Shown: positions 12,706 through 20,830 of the stretch, piece by piece
How positions within the stretch are numbered: the first letter of the stretch is position 1
How the letters are laid out: every line of letters begins with the position of its first letter
DNA from: Paramacrobiotus richtersi
Taxonomy: Eukaryota; Tardigrada; Eutardigrada; Parachela; Macrobiotidae
DNA: 23,990 nt
Assembly: GCA_034698045.1 (NCBI GenBank)
Contig: JAQGAU010000779.1
Location: forward strand, 1-23,990
Direction: 5' to 3'
The notes under the pieces: generated by a model
What the model saw: the letters and a program-made list of their open reading frames with translations, nothing else
What the model was told of the DNA's origin: nothing
The model's database searches: none
Made by a program: the position numbers and the translations under genes

Positions 12706-12790
12706 AATTGAGCTCGGAGGCTACTTGGCTAGAATTGAGCTCGGAGACTACTCGGCCAGAATTGAGCTCGGAGGCTATTCGGCTACGTAG
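12706..12790 (+). repeat. 27-bp coding triplication
   Basis: Three tandem units, each starting TTGAGCTCGGAG, encode LSSEATWLE, LSSETTRPE and LSSEAIRLR. The paralogue at the window end has a single related unit (LSLEATRQR), so the expansion is specific to this copy. Confidence 0.8.
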
Positions 12791-13254
12791 CAGAAATACC
12801 CGTTTTGCGAGAATGATGGCAGAGAAAGATGAAACAGAGGAACGTCTCGATGAAGACATGGCGGAGTTTAAGCAGAAAACGAAGGAGGGAAAAGGCAACT
12901 CTGGAACACTATTACAGCGAATTGTCTATGCAAAGGATGAGGCGGCAAGCCAGAAGGCGGACGTTGTGCAGAAAACTGCGCGAGTGAAGGATCTGGAATT
13001 GGAAGTCGCGGCAGCAAAGAAGGATATCGAGAAGTACTGAAGTCTCAACTTTATGCTCAAGAGCGAAAATGCAACTGCTGGAAGTAGTTGATCGAGCGCG
13101 AAATTTACAGCATCCAGTACTGAGCGAGTTTCATGTGTGTTGCACGGAATCCAGATTTGTAAAAGAAACACAGTTGATAGTGCATGAATGTGGTGTGTAT
13201 TAATTAGCCTGCCGTTAAATTTGTCGTAATTGTATCTGACTATTACATTACTCT

Positions 13255-13345
13255 TTTTAAACACTAACCTCTCATTGGGCTTTACTGTGAACACTAACTA
13301 ACCTCTCATTGGGGATGATTGTAAACGCTAACTTTTCATCGTGAT
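13255..13345 (+). repeat. 3' UTR minisatellite, three ~30-bp units
   Basis: Three diverged units of the type ACACTAACCTCTCATTGGG plus a GATTGTGA-like tail lie between the stop and the poly(A) signal. The same three-unit array occurs in the minus-strand copy at 23309-23392, so it predates their duplication. Confidence 0.7.
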
Positions 13346-13352
13346 ATGAAGT

Positions 13353-13358
13353 AATAAA
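13353..13358 (+). promoter_or_regulatory. polyadenylation signal AATAAA
   Basis: AATAAA follows the 3' UTR minisatellite. The corresponding stretch of the minus-strand copy has its AATAAA about 10 bases further on (23284-23289), where this copy reads AAATAACC. Position and conservation support a real 3' end. Confidence 0.5.
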
Positions 13359-13495
13359 GTAAAATAACCGAATTTGCTTTCCTTTTGCTTCCTTGATTAC
13401 ATCATAGCGTATAAGAAGCTGCGCATGCAATGCCCAACACACGCTCGCGCCTCTGTAACATAGGATTATTGGTATGACGGACGTATCTATGACGT

Positions 13496-13615
13496 ACCAA
13501 CCTTGTCCGTTTCATGCACGCAGTAGCGGCAAGATCGAACGCGTTTCCGACAACACGAGTTCGCCATTTTGACATTTGTTACAAAGCGTGGTCACATTTC
13601 TCACATGCATTTCCG
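13496..13615 (-). repeat. dispersed repeat, copy C
   Basis: Read on the minus strand it matches copies at 17268-17460 and 23141-23240: a block like AAAATGCGAACTYGTGTTGTCG, then GGAAACGCGTTYGATCTTGCCGC. Relative to the other copies it lacks about 20 nt between two TGTCG words, as expected from slippage or recombination between short direct repeats. It lies directly 3' of the coiled-coil gene and antisense to it, just as copy B does for the other gene copy. Confidence 0.65.
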
Positions 13616-13650
13616 GTTTAGGCGATACGCACAATATATACGGCGAAACC

Positions 13651-13829
13651 GTACTTCCGTTTGACTCATAGGTTGATGTAACAATGCGCAGTCGGCTTGT
13701 AGCTTAATGCCATTCTCTGTCTGCGCTCACCGTGTGATATGCAGTACTGCGCGCATACAGACTGCAGGCTGATCGAGCTACAAGCCGACTGCGCATTGTT
13801 ACACCAACCTATGAGTCAAACCGAAGTAC
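13651..13829. repeat. hairpin element with 54-bp inverted arms (MITE-like)
   Basis: Arms 13651-13704 and 13776-13829 are inverted copies matching at 52 of 54 positions, around a 71-nt centre that itself contains a CAGTACTG palindrome. Arm ends are GTACTT...TAGCT. There is no coding capacity and no obvious target-site duplication outside the arms. Size and near-perfect arms fit a fold-back or miniature inverted-repeat element of recent origin, or a transcribed long hairpin. The arms do not match the dispersed repeat next to it. Confidence 0.85.
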
Positions 13830-14100
13830 GTATGTAGCAAAACGCAAATTGAACCGTCGTGCGGCGATACATTAGCGGTTTGGGAAAAAAATTTTCGCGT
13901 GATAATTTCTCTTATTAACGTGTGAGTGTGACCATATCCCATCTACATCCACGATCATCGTCTTGCCGCTGCCTTTTGTGAAATGCGTGGTGCCAGGCGT
14001 ACTGCTGGTAGTAATATGGTCCGTCACAAGGAGATACTAGGTTGGGGATATTCGTTTTAGTTGGAAGCACTGTTGGAAACGGCTACATATTTTTTATGCA

Positions 14101-14310
14101 AGTATTAGGGTTTTGGAGAAAGCAGTTCAGCAGTCTGACAAGCCCCACGTCCCGCAGGTTCCAGACAAAAGTGCCTGCACAGGAGATGATGGACCAAAGC
14201 GTCGTGCGAGCTCTAACCCACAGCAATCCCGTAAGCGTCCTCGGGGTGCAAAGGAGTCACGTTTCACTGAATGATCCGCGTTGGATCCAGCTGGTTCTGT
14301 TTTACGACAG
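14101..14310 (+). pseudogene. exon-like fragment encoding a basic, NLS-like segment
   Basis: A frame through about 14121-14270 encodes a polar segment with two basic clusters (GPKRRASSNPQQ and SRKRPRGAKES) typical of a nuclear protein linker, then meets TGA. The stretch ends at a good splice donor (ACAG|GTAAGA at 14311). The basic composition and the HMG-box exon 750 bp downstream suggest both may come from one HMG-box gene, with glutaredoxin exons lying between. The parent gene is not identified. Confidence 0.3.
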
Positions 14311-14433
14311 GTAAGAATATCTAGTGGAACTAGTCAGTTTTACTTACGCGTTGATTGGTTATTTGTTCTGTATACTGTATGCAAATATTGTTTTGTTGAT
14401 ACTGAATTGTTTTCGGTTGTTGAATATTTGCAG

Positions 14434-14848
14434 GTTTTAGTCAGCAGATCGTCGGGATTCTGAACGAACACTCAGCCAAATACGGGACCTTTGACATTCT
14501 GTCGGATACTGATGTGCGTGAGGGACTGAAGAAGCTGTCCGACTGTAATTATTATGCGATTAAAAATATTAAACTGTTATCATATTATTAAAAAATTAAC
14601 AAAAATACTGATTACTAAATTTGGTTGAAACTAAAACAGCTTATCCATTAACTTGATCAAAAATACCTGTTGGGCTGTGCTACCAGGCGTGCTTTGTTGT
14701 TTCAAGAAAAATCACCTTGGTTAATTTTGTCTTGTTTTCCTTGTAGACTGCGCCAGTTTACATAAAAGCAACCTGTGATGCTGTTCATGAAAGGCAATCG
14801 GGTGGTGCCAAAGTGTGGATTCTCCCGGCAGATTCTCAATGATAGCCA
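14434..14848 (+). pseudogene. GLRX3: GLRX3-like monothiol glutaredoxin fragments (two exons)
   Basis: Monothiol glutaredoxin 3 (PICOT) is a cytosolic and nuclear iron-sulfur handling protein with a thioredoxin domain and one or two CGFS glutaredoxin domains. Fragment 1 starts after a TTTGCAG acceptor (exon from 14434) and reads FSQQIVGILNEHSAKY then GTFDILSDTDVREGLKKLSD, the part of a Grx domain after the CGFS cysteine. It fails just where WPTYPQ is expected (CNYY instead). Fragment 2 follows a TTGTAG acceptor (exon from 14747) and reads PVMLFMKGN, then PKCGFSRQIL with the CGFS active site, ending at a CA|GTAAGT donor (14849). The order fits the end of Grx domain 1 and the start of Grx domain 2. 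The thioredoxin domain and the C-terminal part are missing; a TAA precedes fragment 2. It is an unprocessed pseudogene piece. Confidence 0.75.
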
Positions 14849-15049
14849 GTAAGTAGAAAGTTCATAGCCAAAGCACGCTAATCCTCCACTGTTCTGAATT
14901 GTAATAATGCTAGTTTGTATTTACGTAGATTGATCGCGTTGTTATTAGGAAGAATTATCAGAAAATTTGGTCAGTTAAATAAGAGAAATTAAAATCGGTT
15001 TACTTTTTGTTGCGATCGACGTTGGACGTAAGTTTTTTGTGCGCCTAGC

Positions 15050-15284
15050 GAAGGGTCCAGCCGTGAAGCAAAAGAAGGCGGAATTTCTTTGAAGAAACCA
15101 GAAATTCAGCTAGATGCAAGCCGAAATAAGTTAATTCAGTTCAAGCGGCCACATGCCGAAATTTGTCACCTTCTACTGCCACATGCGGCCCGTGATCCAG
15201 CCGCGAAATCACCGATCTTCGGCAGCGAAAATGGGCAGAGAGATCGGCGAAATGTGGAACGCATGCAGTATACCTGATCGACAT
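15050..15284 (+). pseudogene. HMG-box exon, degraded
   Basis: The exon probably starts after a T-rich tract ending CCTAG (15049) with a basic segment (GPAVKQKKAEF) that runs into TGA. From 15150 one frame reads FVTFYCHMRPVIQPRN, then KMGREIGEMWNA, which fits an HMG box (F..FC...RP.I...N...S...I...LGEMWN pattern of HMGB-type boxes). It ends at a CAT|GTACGT donor at 15285. HMG boxes bend DNA in the nucleus. Stops between the basic part and the box, and the lack of a third helix, mark it as a relic. The domain is recognised by eye from about 35 residues. Confidence 0.5.
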
Positions 15285-15289
15285 GTACG

Positions 15290-15725
15290 TAGCATATAAA
15301 CCTTCGCTTGTTTTATTAATGTTGTGTCTGTTATAATTTTGGCGTGGTGATTATTTACGGTGATTTGTTTGTTTTCAATGGATTTCACCTCTAAAAGTTG
15401 CAGTCGGATGGTTTTTGTTGTAATAAGGAAGTACACATATTTTTTTAACTTTTTGACTGCATCTGTGCTGTTATCGTTACAAATATCCCAAAATGCAGGA
15501 TATTGAATACTCGCAGAAAGCGTAACGCAACAGTATCAGAATGTTATCAGTAATATATGTTCCGTGTAATGGCAATTTCAGCAGTTGATCTACTCAAACC
15601 GATCTCAAACTAAACCTTCACCAATCAATCACCCATATCAACCTAAATTATCACCTCATCTCAAGCAGCGCGCCATGAATTGTAGGAAACTGGTGAAAAA
15701 AATAAACATAGGAAAACCGAATCAG
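15290..15725. other. non-coding stretch
   Basis: AT-rich with no gene supported. The first part would be the intron after the HMG-box donor at 15285. Confidence 0.35.
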
Positions 15726-15730
15726 TCACA

Positions 15731-15905
15731 ATGGCGATCAACCGGGTATTCTTCACAAATCCTTGGTCTGCGCACGGGAACCGATCCCATGCGGACGCAG
15801 ACATGCAATATATCAGGTCCTTATCCTTGAACGCGTACCCTGACGGGGCGTGAAGGCAGAGCACTTGGCTAGACAATCGCTCAAAAAATAACATAACGAA
15901 GTCCT
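15731..15905 (+). pseudogene. unrecognised coding-like fragment
   Basis: The frame from ATG 15731 reads MAINRVFFTNPWSAHGNRSH, continues DADMQYIRSLSLNAYPDGA to TGA 15851, and stays protein-like beyond it (RQSTWLDNRSKNN). The GNRSHADADMQY and NAYPDG segments look like conserved enzyme-type motifs, but I do not recognise a family. One in-frame stop suggests a broken exon. A minus-strand frame over the same bases (15661-15894) is less protein-like. Confidence 0.25.
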
Positions 15906-15909
15906 ACGC

Positions 15910-17260
15910 TTTTTGATGATAATATTAAATTGTTTACCGAGGAATGCGAGGTTTCGGCTGGCCGGCCTCCTGCAAGGTCGTCACGGCGCTCTACAAAGAA
16001 CGCAGTTAAGCACAGTTATCCAAACAACGAGTTCCATTAGATCTATCGAAACTAGACAGTTTACTACGCAGAATAAAATACCTTGTAGTACAATAGAACG
16101 AAAATAAAAATGTAACAAATCGATGTTAAAATTTGCGTATGTTACCTAGCGAAATATCTACATGAATCACAATTATCAATTATTTAATTTAAACACTAAA
16201 TTTTAATGTAAATGTTCACAAGAATACCGGTACTGTTCCTATCAGTTCACGGAAATATTAACTACCAAAACCAAAGCCGATGTAGCATTGTATCCCGGAT
16301 CTAGACCCAAAAACGTCATATAAACACCGAAATAAAACGATTTAATCCGGAGTGTACAGAATTTCCTCTTACCCGGTTTAGTGAGTTCAGTGGCGATCGT
16401 CTTTTCCGGCATATCGGTGTGAACCACATCAGCTGGCGCCAATTTCTGTCCCTACCCACGACCGATGATCTAACTGGTATTACGCATCTAAAAACACGCA
16501 CGTACAATATTTCCTGAAGAAAAACTCCAGTAATTAACAAAAGAAGCAAGAATTACAAAAGAGTGGAGGCGCTTATGCATAAATCGCAAAACAAGCGTAC
16601 AGTGAACTAGCACACTTGACATACGCATTGACAACACGCAAATTGACAAGAGAAAAAAAGACAGATTATCATTCGAGGAGTTGTAACAGAAAACAAGGCA
16701 CAATAATGACTAATAGTTCGTCAAACAGAATATATATTATTGTTCTACAAAAACTGACGCTGGGTGAAAAAGCAGTAACTGCCCACTGATCGGCTGTAAC
16801 AATTAATCAGAGCCAAAAACAGGAATGAAATGACACAGATAATTCGGCTAACTGCTCTTCAGTCGGACCGGGCATATGGGAAAAGAAGCCCAGGGAGAAT
16901 ACTCCGGGATGCTAACAAAAACAAATTGCAGACCGTTTATATGAATTCATAAGAAACTATATGCACACGATATATACTGCTTCATATTTGCCTTACCATG
17001 AGAAAGCCGCAAATCGCCAGTGGAATTGAACTTGGCCATCAGCGTAAATAGGCAGTCAAACAGTGTTTAATCACGAAGATTTAACAGTTAAAAATTAACA
17101 AGTACAAGAACACATTATTAGCATAACAAAACCATGTTTTTGCAGGTCAAGTGGAGAAAGTCACATCAATATTGAGAGCACCTACAGTGTATAATTACGA
17201 AAAATAGACGGTTAAAAAATTAACAAGTAAGTGCAAATTGTGACAGTGTTTCATTTACTG
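15910..17260. other. non-coding stretch with a possible minus-strand exon trace
   Basis: No gene is firmly supported. On the minus strand near 16450-16377 a short frame (APADVVHTDMPEKTIATELT) runs up to CCGG|GTAAGA, a possible splice donor, and may be an exon trace of unknown origin. The rest is AT-rich. Confidence 0.3.
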
Positions 17261-17267
17261 TCGGTCC

Positions 17268-17460
17268 CGTAAGTCCGCTTGTCGGAAGTGCGTTTGATCT
17301 GGCCGCTATACTGCGTAACATGAGTGGGACATACGTCATATCATACGTCAAATCGTCATACATTATCGGCTCCTTTTTCTCAAACCTTGCGCGTCAAGAT
17401 CACACGAACGAACTTACGTGACCAACAGACAAGTTCGCATTTTTCACATTTCCTACATGC
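17268..17460. repeat. dispersed repeat, copy A (fold-back arrangement)
   Basis: The left arm (17268-17306, CGTAAGTCCGCTTGTCGGAA then GTTTGATCTGGCCGC) and the right arm (about 17389-17440) are inverted copies of parts of the same repeat; the reverse complement of the right arm reads AAAAATGCGAACTTGTCTG, TCACGTAAGTTCG and TGATCTTGACGCG. Copies B (23141-23240) and C (13496-13615) carry the blocks joined in one direction. The fold-back layout suggests element ends facing each other. Confidence 0.65.
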
Positions 17461-17820
17461 AAGAATGCCCTACATTTCGTAAATTTTTTACTATCTCTCT
17501 CGTATATTTTGGGCGACGATGAACCTCTCTACCACAGAGGGCAGCTTGGTGTAAAATTTTTCTTGATTTTGTCGATTCACGCTGTCTGACAGTGTCTGTA
17601 TGAACCGATACTTCATAATAATTTAGGTCAATTTTTAGGATAATTAGGCTTTAGTAACTTTTCACAGAAATTCAGACTGCTAAAAGATTTCGCCGTTTCT
17701 ATCGAAGACATTGTTGGCTGTTCCCCTCGTGCACTTCCTGTGTGTGAAATCTCATCATCCAGCATATCAGCGATTTCCATTGAAATCGCTTAGCAGTTAA
17801 CTGTGAAACCTGGACAAACC

Positions 17821-18495
17821 ATGGAGGAGCTAATGAAGGACGAGGTCCTGGCAGAACTGGTTGACGATATAGGCAAAAAAAACAGACTCTAAACAGTCAC
17901 TTCCATGCATCAGTCCGAAACCCTTATTATCTCTAGGCTTTTGCGCGTCTCACTAACGAAGAACTCCGCAGCCGTGCTCGCCTCCTGGACTCGACGTAAA
18001 GATCATGCCTTCAGAAGTTATGCGCACCAACACGAGATCCAGTCCATGAAGATCCGTATCAAGGATAACACAGACAAGATCAAGAAGAACAACCTTTTCC
18101 CATACCTCGTCTCCACCGTCGTGGCGATCCTGGACGTGAATCCCAAGGAAATGGCCGAGGAAGAAGGCGCCAACGTGGATCTGGATAGTCTACGCAAGGC
18201 AAGCGTACCGTCGTCAAGACATCGACACGCCAGACGTTCTTCCTACCGGTGGTCGGGCTGGTCGATGCGGAGGAGCTGAAACTCGGGATCTCGTCGGGTT
18301 GGATTCGTATCTGATCCAGGAGAAACTCCCGTTTATGATGCGCGGTTAAGGCCATGGAGGTGGATGAGCGTCCCATGGAGCAGTATACGGATATCGGGGC
18401 GTTGGATAAGCAGATTCAGGAGCTGGTGGAGGGTGTGGGGCTGCCATTGACGCATAAGGATCGCTTTGAAATGACTGCGGTGTAGTCGCCTAAAG
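17821..18495 (+). pseudogene. PSMC3: 26S proteasome ATPase Rpt5/PSMC3, truncated and frameshifted
   Basis: Rpt5 is one of six AAA+ ATPases in the base of the 26S proteasome regulatory particle. From ATG 17821 a short acidic N-terminus (MEELMKDEVLAELVDD) is followed, across several frame changes, by [93 protein letters not shown], then [17 protein letters not shown] and [10 protein letters not shown]. This covers the N-terminal coiled coil and OB domain in family order. The last codons (SPKG, after an in-frame TAG) fall just before the Walker A loop, where the exon ends at AAAG|GTAAGT (18496). The Walker A and all later AAA+ parts are absent. At least three frameshifts make it non-functional. 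The retained donor argues for a genomic copy, not a retrocopy. Confidence 0.9.
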
Positions 18496-18838
18496 GTAAG
18501 TGCTCGCGATTTACCATTCCGACTGTAACTGGAACGGGAGTTGGTTTTTCACCAGTAATTTGTTACTGATATTTACAAGTGAATTCAGCGCTGTGGCATT
18601 CAGTTCTACCAAGATGCACCATTTCGTCCACGCATTACACATTACACAATTTTTTAATTTGTCGTAATTTTGTTTGTTTTATTAGGTATCTTGTTAATTG
18701 TTAGTAAAACGGTTTAATTTGCCGTAACTTTCTGAATTTTTTTAATTAAATTTTGTAATTTGCCGTAATTTTACTGGGTATGTTGTGGATGTTTATTCGG
18801 ACTGTATTATATGAATGAATTAATAAAATGGACATTTA
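18496..18838. repeat. AT-rich spacer with TAATTTGYCGTAA repeats
   Basis: The spacer starts with the orphan splice donor of the Rpt5 fragment. The word TAATTTG(T/C)CGTAA occurs three times (18655, 18715, 18755), the first two exactly 60 nt apart. A similar AAATTTGTCGTAATTG word is in the 3' UTR of the coiled-coil copy near 13217. No gene is seen. Confidence 0.5.
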
Positions 18839-20259
18839 TTGCAGCAGCACTGCTGTCGTACAAAACGTACTTCGACTGAGGCTGCAGCATATGCTACTTT
18901 TTACATATGCAACCCACGCACCTCGTACGACCCAAACAGCAGGAACCGCGACAACTTAACCAGACGGCCTACTATGAATGACGAAGAACCTACTCCTCCA
19001 CCATCTGAAGTGGAATCACTTAACTTATCCTATAACGCACCTACTCTCATTTTACCCAAACCAGCATTCTTGCCTCGCAGCAAGAAATTTCTTTGTAAGT
19101 GTGGCACTCTTTTTCCAACATACTCCACTTTCATCATTCACTGGCGACGTTACCAACGTGGACGACTTGCCGCTCGCTTAACCTTGCGAACACCATCGCG
19201 TCCACCACGCAATATTCCGCAGTAATTTTTCCAAGCCAAGGTCGAAGCACAATTTACGTCATCATATGCATTGCGTATTTGCGTGGACCATGCAAATGAA
19301 CCCTGAGTGTTTTGAATATCGGATACCGCTGTTTTCAGAACCAGAATCGACTGCTATTGACGAGTGGATGGACGCGCGTTCAAGCGTACCGCGACCATTC
19401 AACCCAGTGACTCGAACTCGTGGACGGACACCATACTCTTACCGTGGCAGGTACTAGCTAAGTCAATTCTTACATTTATGTTCCTTTTATTCATTTTTGT
19501 CTTCTTTTAATTTTCTTTACTCAACTTTTCATATATCTATTAAGAGTAGTACATCCGATGGTTCGCTTTACCTAAGATGCTACGATCAACTTTTCATGAA
19601 TACCTCTCTTCTATTTCAATAAGATAGGAGATCAGCTACATCATTGTTCTTTTTTGTCTTACAGCATTTTTTTTGTTGAAGAAATACGGTTTCACTTAGT
19701 GAACAAGCACGATGCTTACCGTCATACAGTCTACGAATTATGCCACTGTACTATTTTGAAATCACGCTTGAAACAGCACAATGAGAGACACAGTCTTAAA
19801 GCCTATAAGAAAGATCCACCATTGTGCGAAGTTTGTCTCGCACCATTGTCTCGGAATTGTGTATCAACCATAAAGCGTAACGTTACGAAGCACGTGTCGA
19901 AAGAATGTTGCTAGCCGATTACCCTAACCATGCAATAATTTGCTAACTCTTCTGAGCAACGTTTTGTTGGCTGATTTTGCTTATCTTAATCATTATTCAA
20001 CTGACAGATTATGCCCAAAACCGCGAAGCAAAAAAGACCTTGCCCATACTGCGGAAAGCTTTAAGTCAGAGTGAACGTTCACTAGAATAGTCACCTCACG
20101 AATCTCATTGCGTGTCAACTTTGTTCCTTTCGTTGCCCTCATTGGTCGCAATTTGAACGACATTTTGAAACCAAGCATTCCAATACATCAGTTATTAAAC
20201 CGTGTCTAGTCTGTTTGTATGATGCCATACGGGCTGGGTTATATTTAGGATCTTTTTAA
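18839..20259 (+). pseudogene. multi-exon C2H2-like zinc-finger gene, decayed
   Basis: Exon 1 (frame through 18975-19225) encodes a Pro/Ser-rich acidic start (MNDEEPTPPPSEVESLNL) and a finger-like FLCKCGTLFPTYSTFIIH. A second frame (about 19266-19450) ends at GGCAG|GTACTA. Intron 19451-19664 ends in TTACAG, and the join keeps the frame into EEIRFHLVNKH, ILKSRLKQHNERH and CEVCLAPLSRN...KRNVTKHVSKEC, stopping at TAG 19912. After another acceptor (CTGACAG to 20007) a frame gives RPCPYCGKL, two stops (20062, 20083), then ACQLCSFRCPHWSQFERHFE and TKH, a good C-x2-C-x12-H-x4-H finger, to TAA 20257. Several fingers lack a cysteine. It could be a transcription-factor-like gene or the finger region of a retroelement (R2/NeSL type), but no reverse transcriptase is visible. 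Confidence 0.55.
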
Positions 20260-20638
20260 GCGAAAGCAAGCGGCTTCCGCCGAAGAAGATTCAGCGTTTT
20301 AGTGTGTGTGCTTGCAAGTCTTGAGAGTGTCGTTTCTGTGTGCGAGAAAGTGTTATGTGCAGTTGATGCGGCAAGTACTGATTAAAAGGTATATAGGCGA
20401 CTTCCGGTTTTGTTCGTTAGCTACACACATATAGAGTCCCTCAAGTTCCCCACAGCATTAGCCTGCCCCGTCCTCTCCCGACCGAGTATGGTGCCGGAAA
20501 ATCGTCCGGTTGGCTCGCCGGGTGCCTTCCCGCTAACCGGCTCCATGTGAAACCAGTCCGGATCGTCCAGTTCCTGCGAAGAAGAGGACAACGAGACCAA
20601 TGCCACGTAGTGCCCCCGAAGAACCACCGACCTGCTAG
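20260..20638. other. spacer with weak coding-like signal
   Basis: From about 20488 a frame reads MVPENRPVGSPGAFPLTGSM, then stop, then NQSGSSSSCEEEDNETNAT, then stop; this Ser/Glu-rich composition resembles the open stretch that follows. It may be the broken upstream part of that stretch. Confidence 0.3.
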
Positions 20639-20830
20639 GCCACTGCCAAAGCCTCTTTCACGGCCATTCAGCACGAAGAAAAGCCCGCGCCTTCCGTCGC
20701 CACGGTGGTTGACCCGAGTCTAGCAGAGAGTGATACCGGCAGTGGTCTGGAGGATGAAGGATCCCAGGGGGATGGCTCCCCGGTGGCGCTGGTGTCCGCG
20801 GAGGCAAAGTGTCCCCCGGTTATGGCCTAG
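20639..20830 (+). pseudogene. acidic Ser/Pro-rich open stretch, broken 3' end of an unknown gene
   Basis: Open for 63 codons between an in-frame TAG (20636) and TAG 20828, with no Met start. It reads ATAKASFTAIQHEEKPAPSV, VDPSLAESDTGSGLEDEGS, QGDGSPVALVSAEAKCPPVM. This is low-complexity acidic sequence like a disordered tail, and GC-rich compared with its surroundings, which suggests former coding sequence. No family recognised. Confidence 0.35.

Larger units (their letters stand above)
11823..13358 (+). pseudogene. coiled-coil protein gene copy, broken (two exons, possible TACC-like)
   Basis: An acceptor (TTTCAG to 11822) precedes ATG 11855. Exon A runs to 12211, followed by a GTACGT donor at 12212 and a TTTCAG acceptor ending at 12302; the frame is kept across the join. 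The N-terminal half is Pro/Ser/Thr/Lys-rich and probably disordered (MSADPKLKSGLRPPQGR start). The C-terminal half, from 12492, is a charged alpha-helical coiled coil (EERLDEDMAEFKQK, KDEAASQKADVV, LELEVAAAKKDIE). Two in-frame stops interrupt it (TAA 12002, TAG 12489), and a small indel before 13038 creates an early TGA where the minus-strand paralogue at the window end stays open. A 27-nt triplication lies at about 12706-12790. Pattern and length recall TACC-family centrosomal coiled coils, but this is weak; other coiled-coil families fit too. AATAAA lies at 13353. Confidence 0.7.

Noticed and set aside
13255-13345. CRISPR-like array (regular ~30-bp repeats)
   Set aside because: Units are contiguous without unique spacers, lie in a eukaryotic 3' UTR and recur in the paralogous copy; a minisatellite.
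18080-18376. 98-aa minus-strand frame over the Rpt5 fragment
   Set aside because: Pure antisense of recognisable Rpt5 coding sequence.
17821-18495. Rpt5 copy as a working gene
   Set aside because: Several frameshifts, in-frame stops and complete loss of the ATPase module.
20421-20674. Minus-strand frames of 68-77 aa in the GC-rich patch
   Set aside because: GC-rich patch opens several frames at once; the plus-strand acidic frame is better supported.
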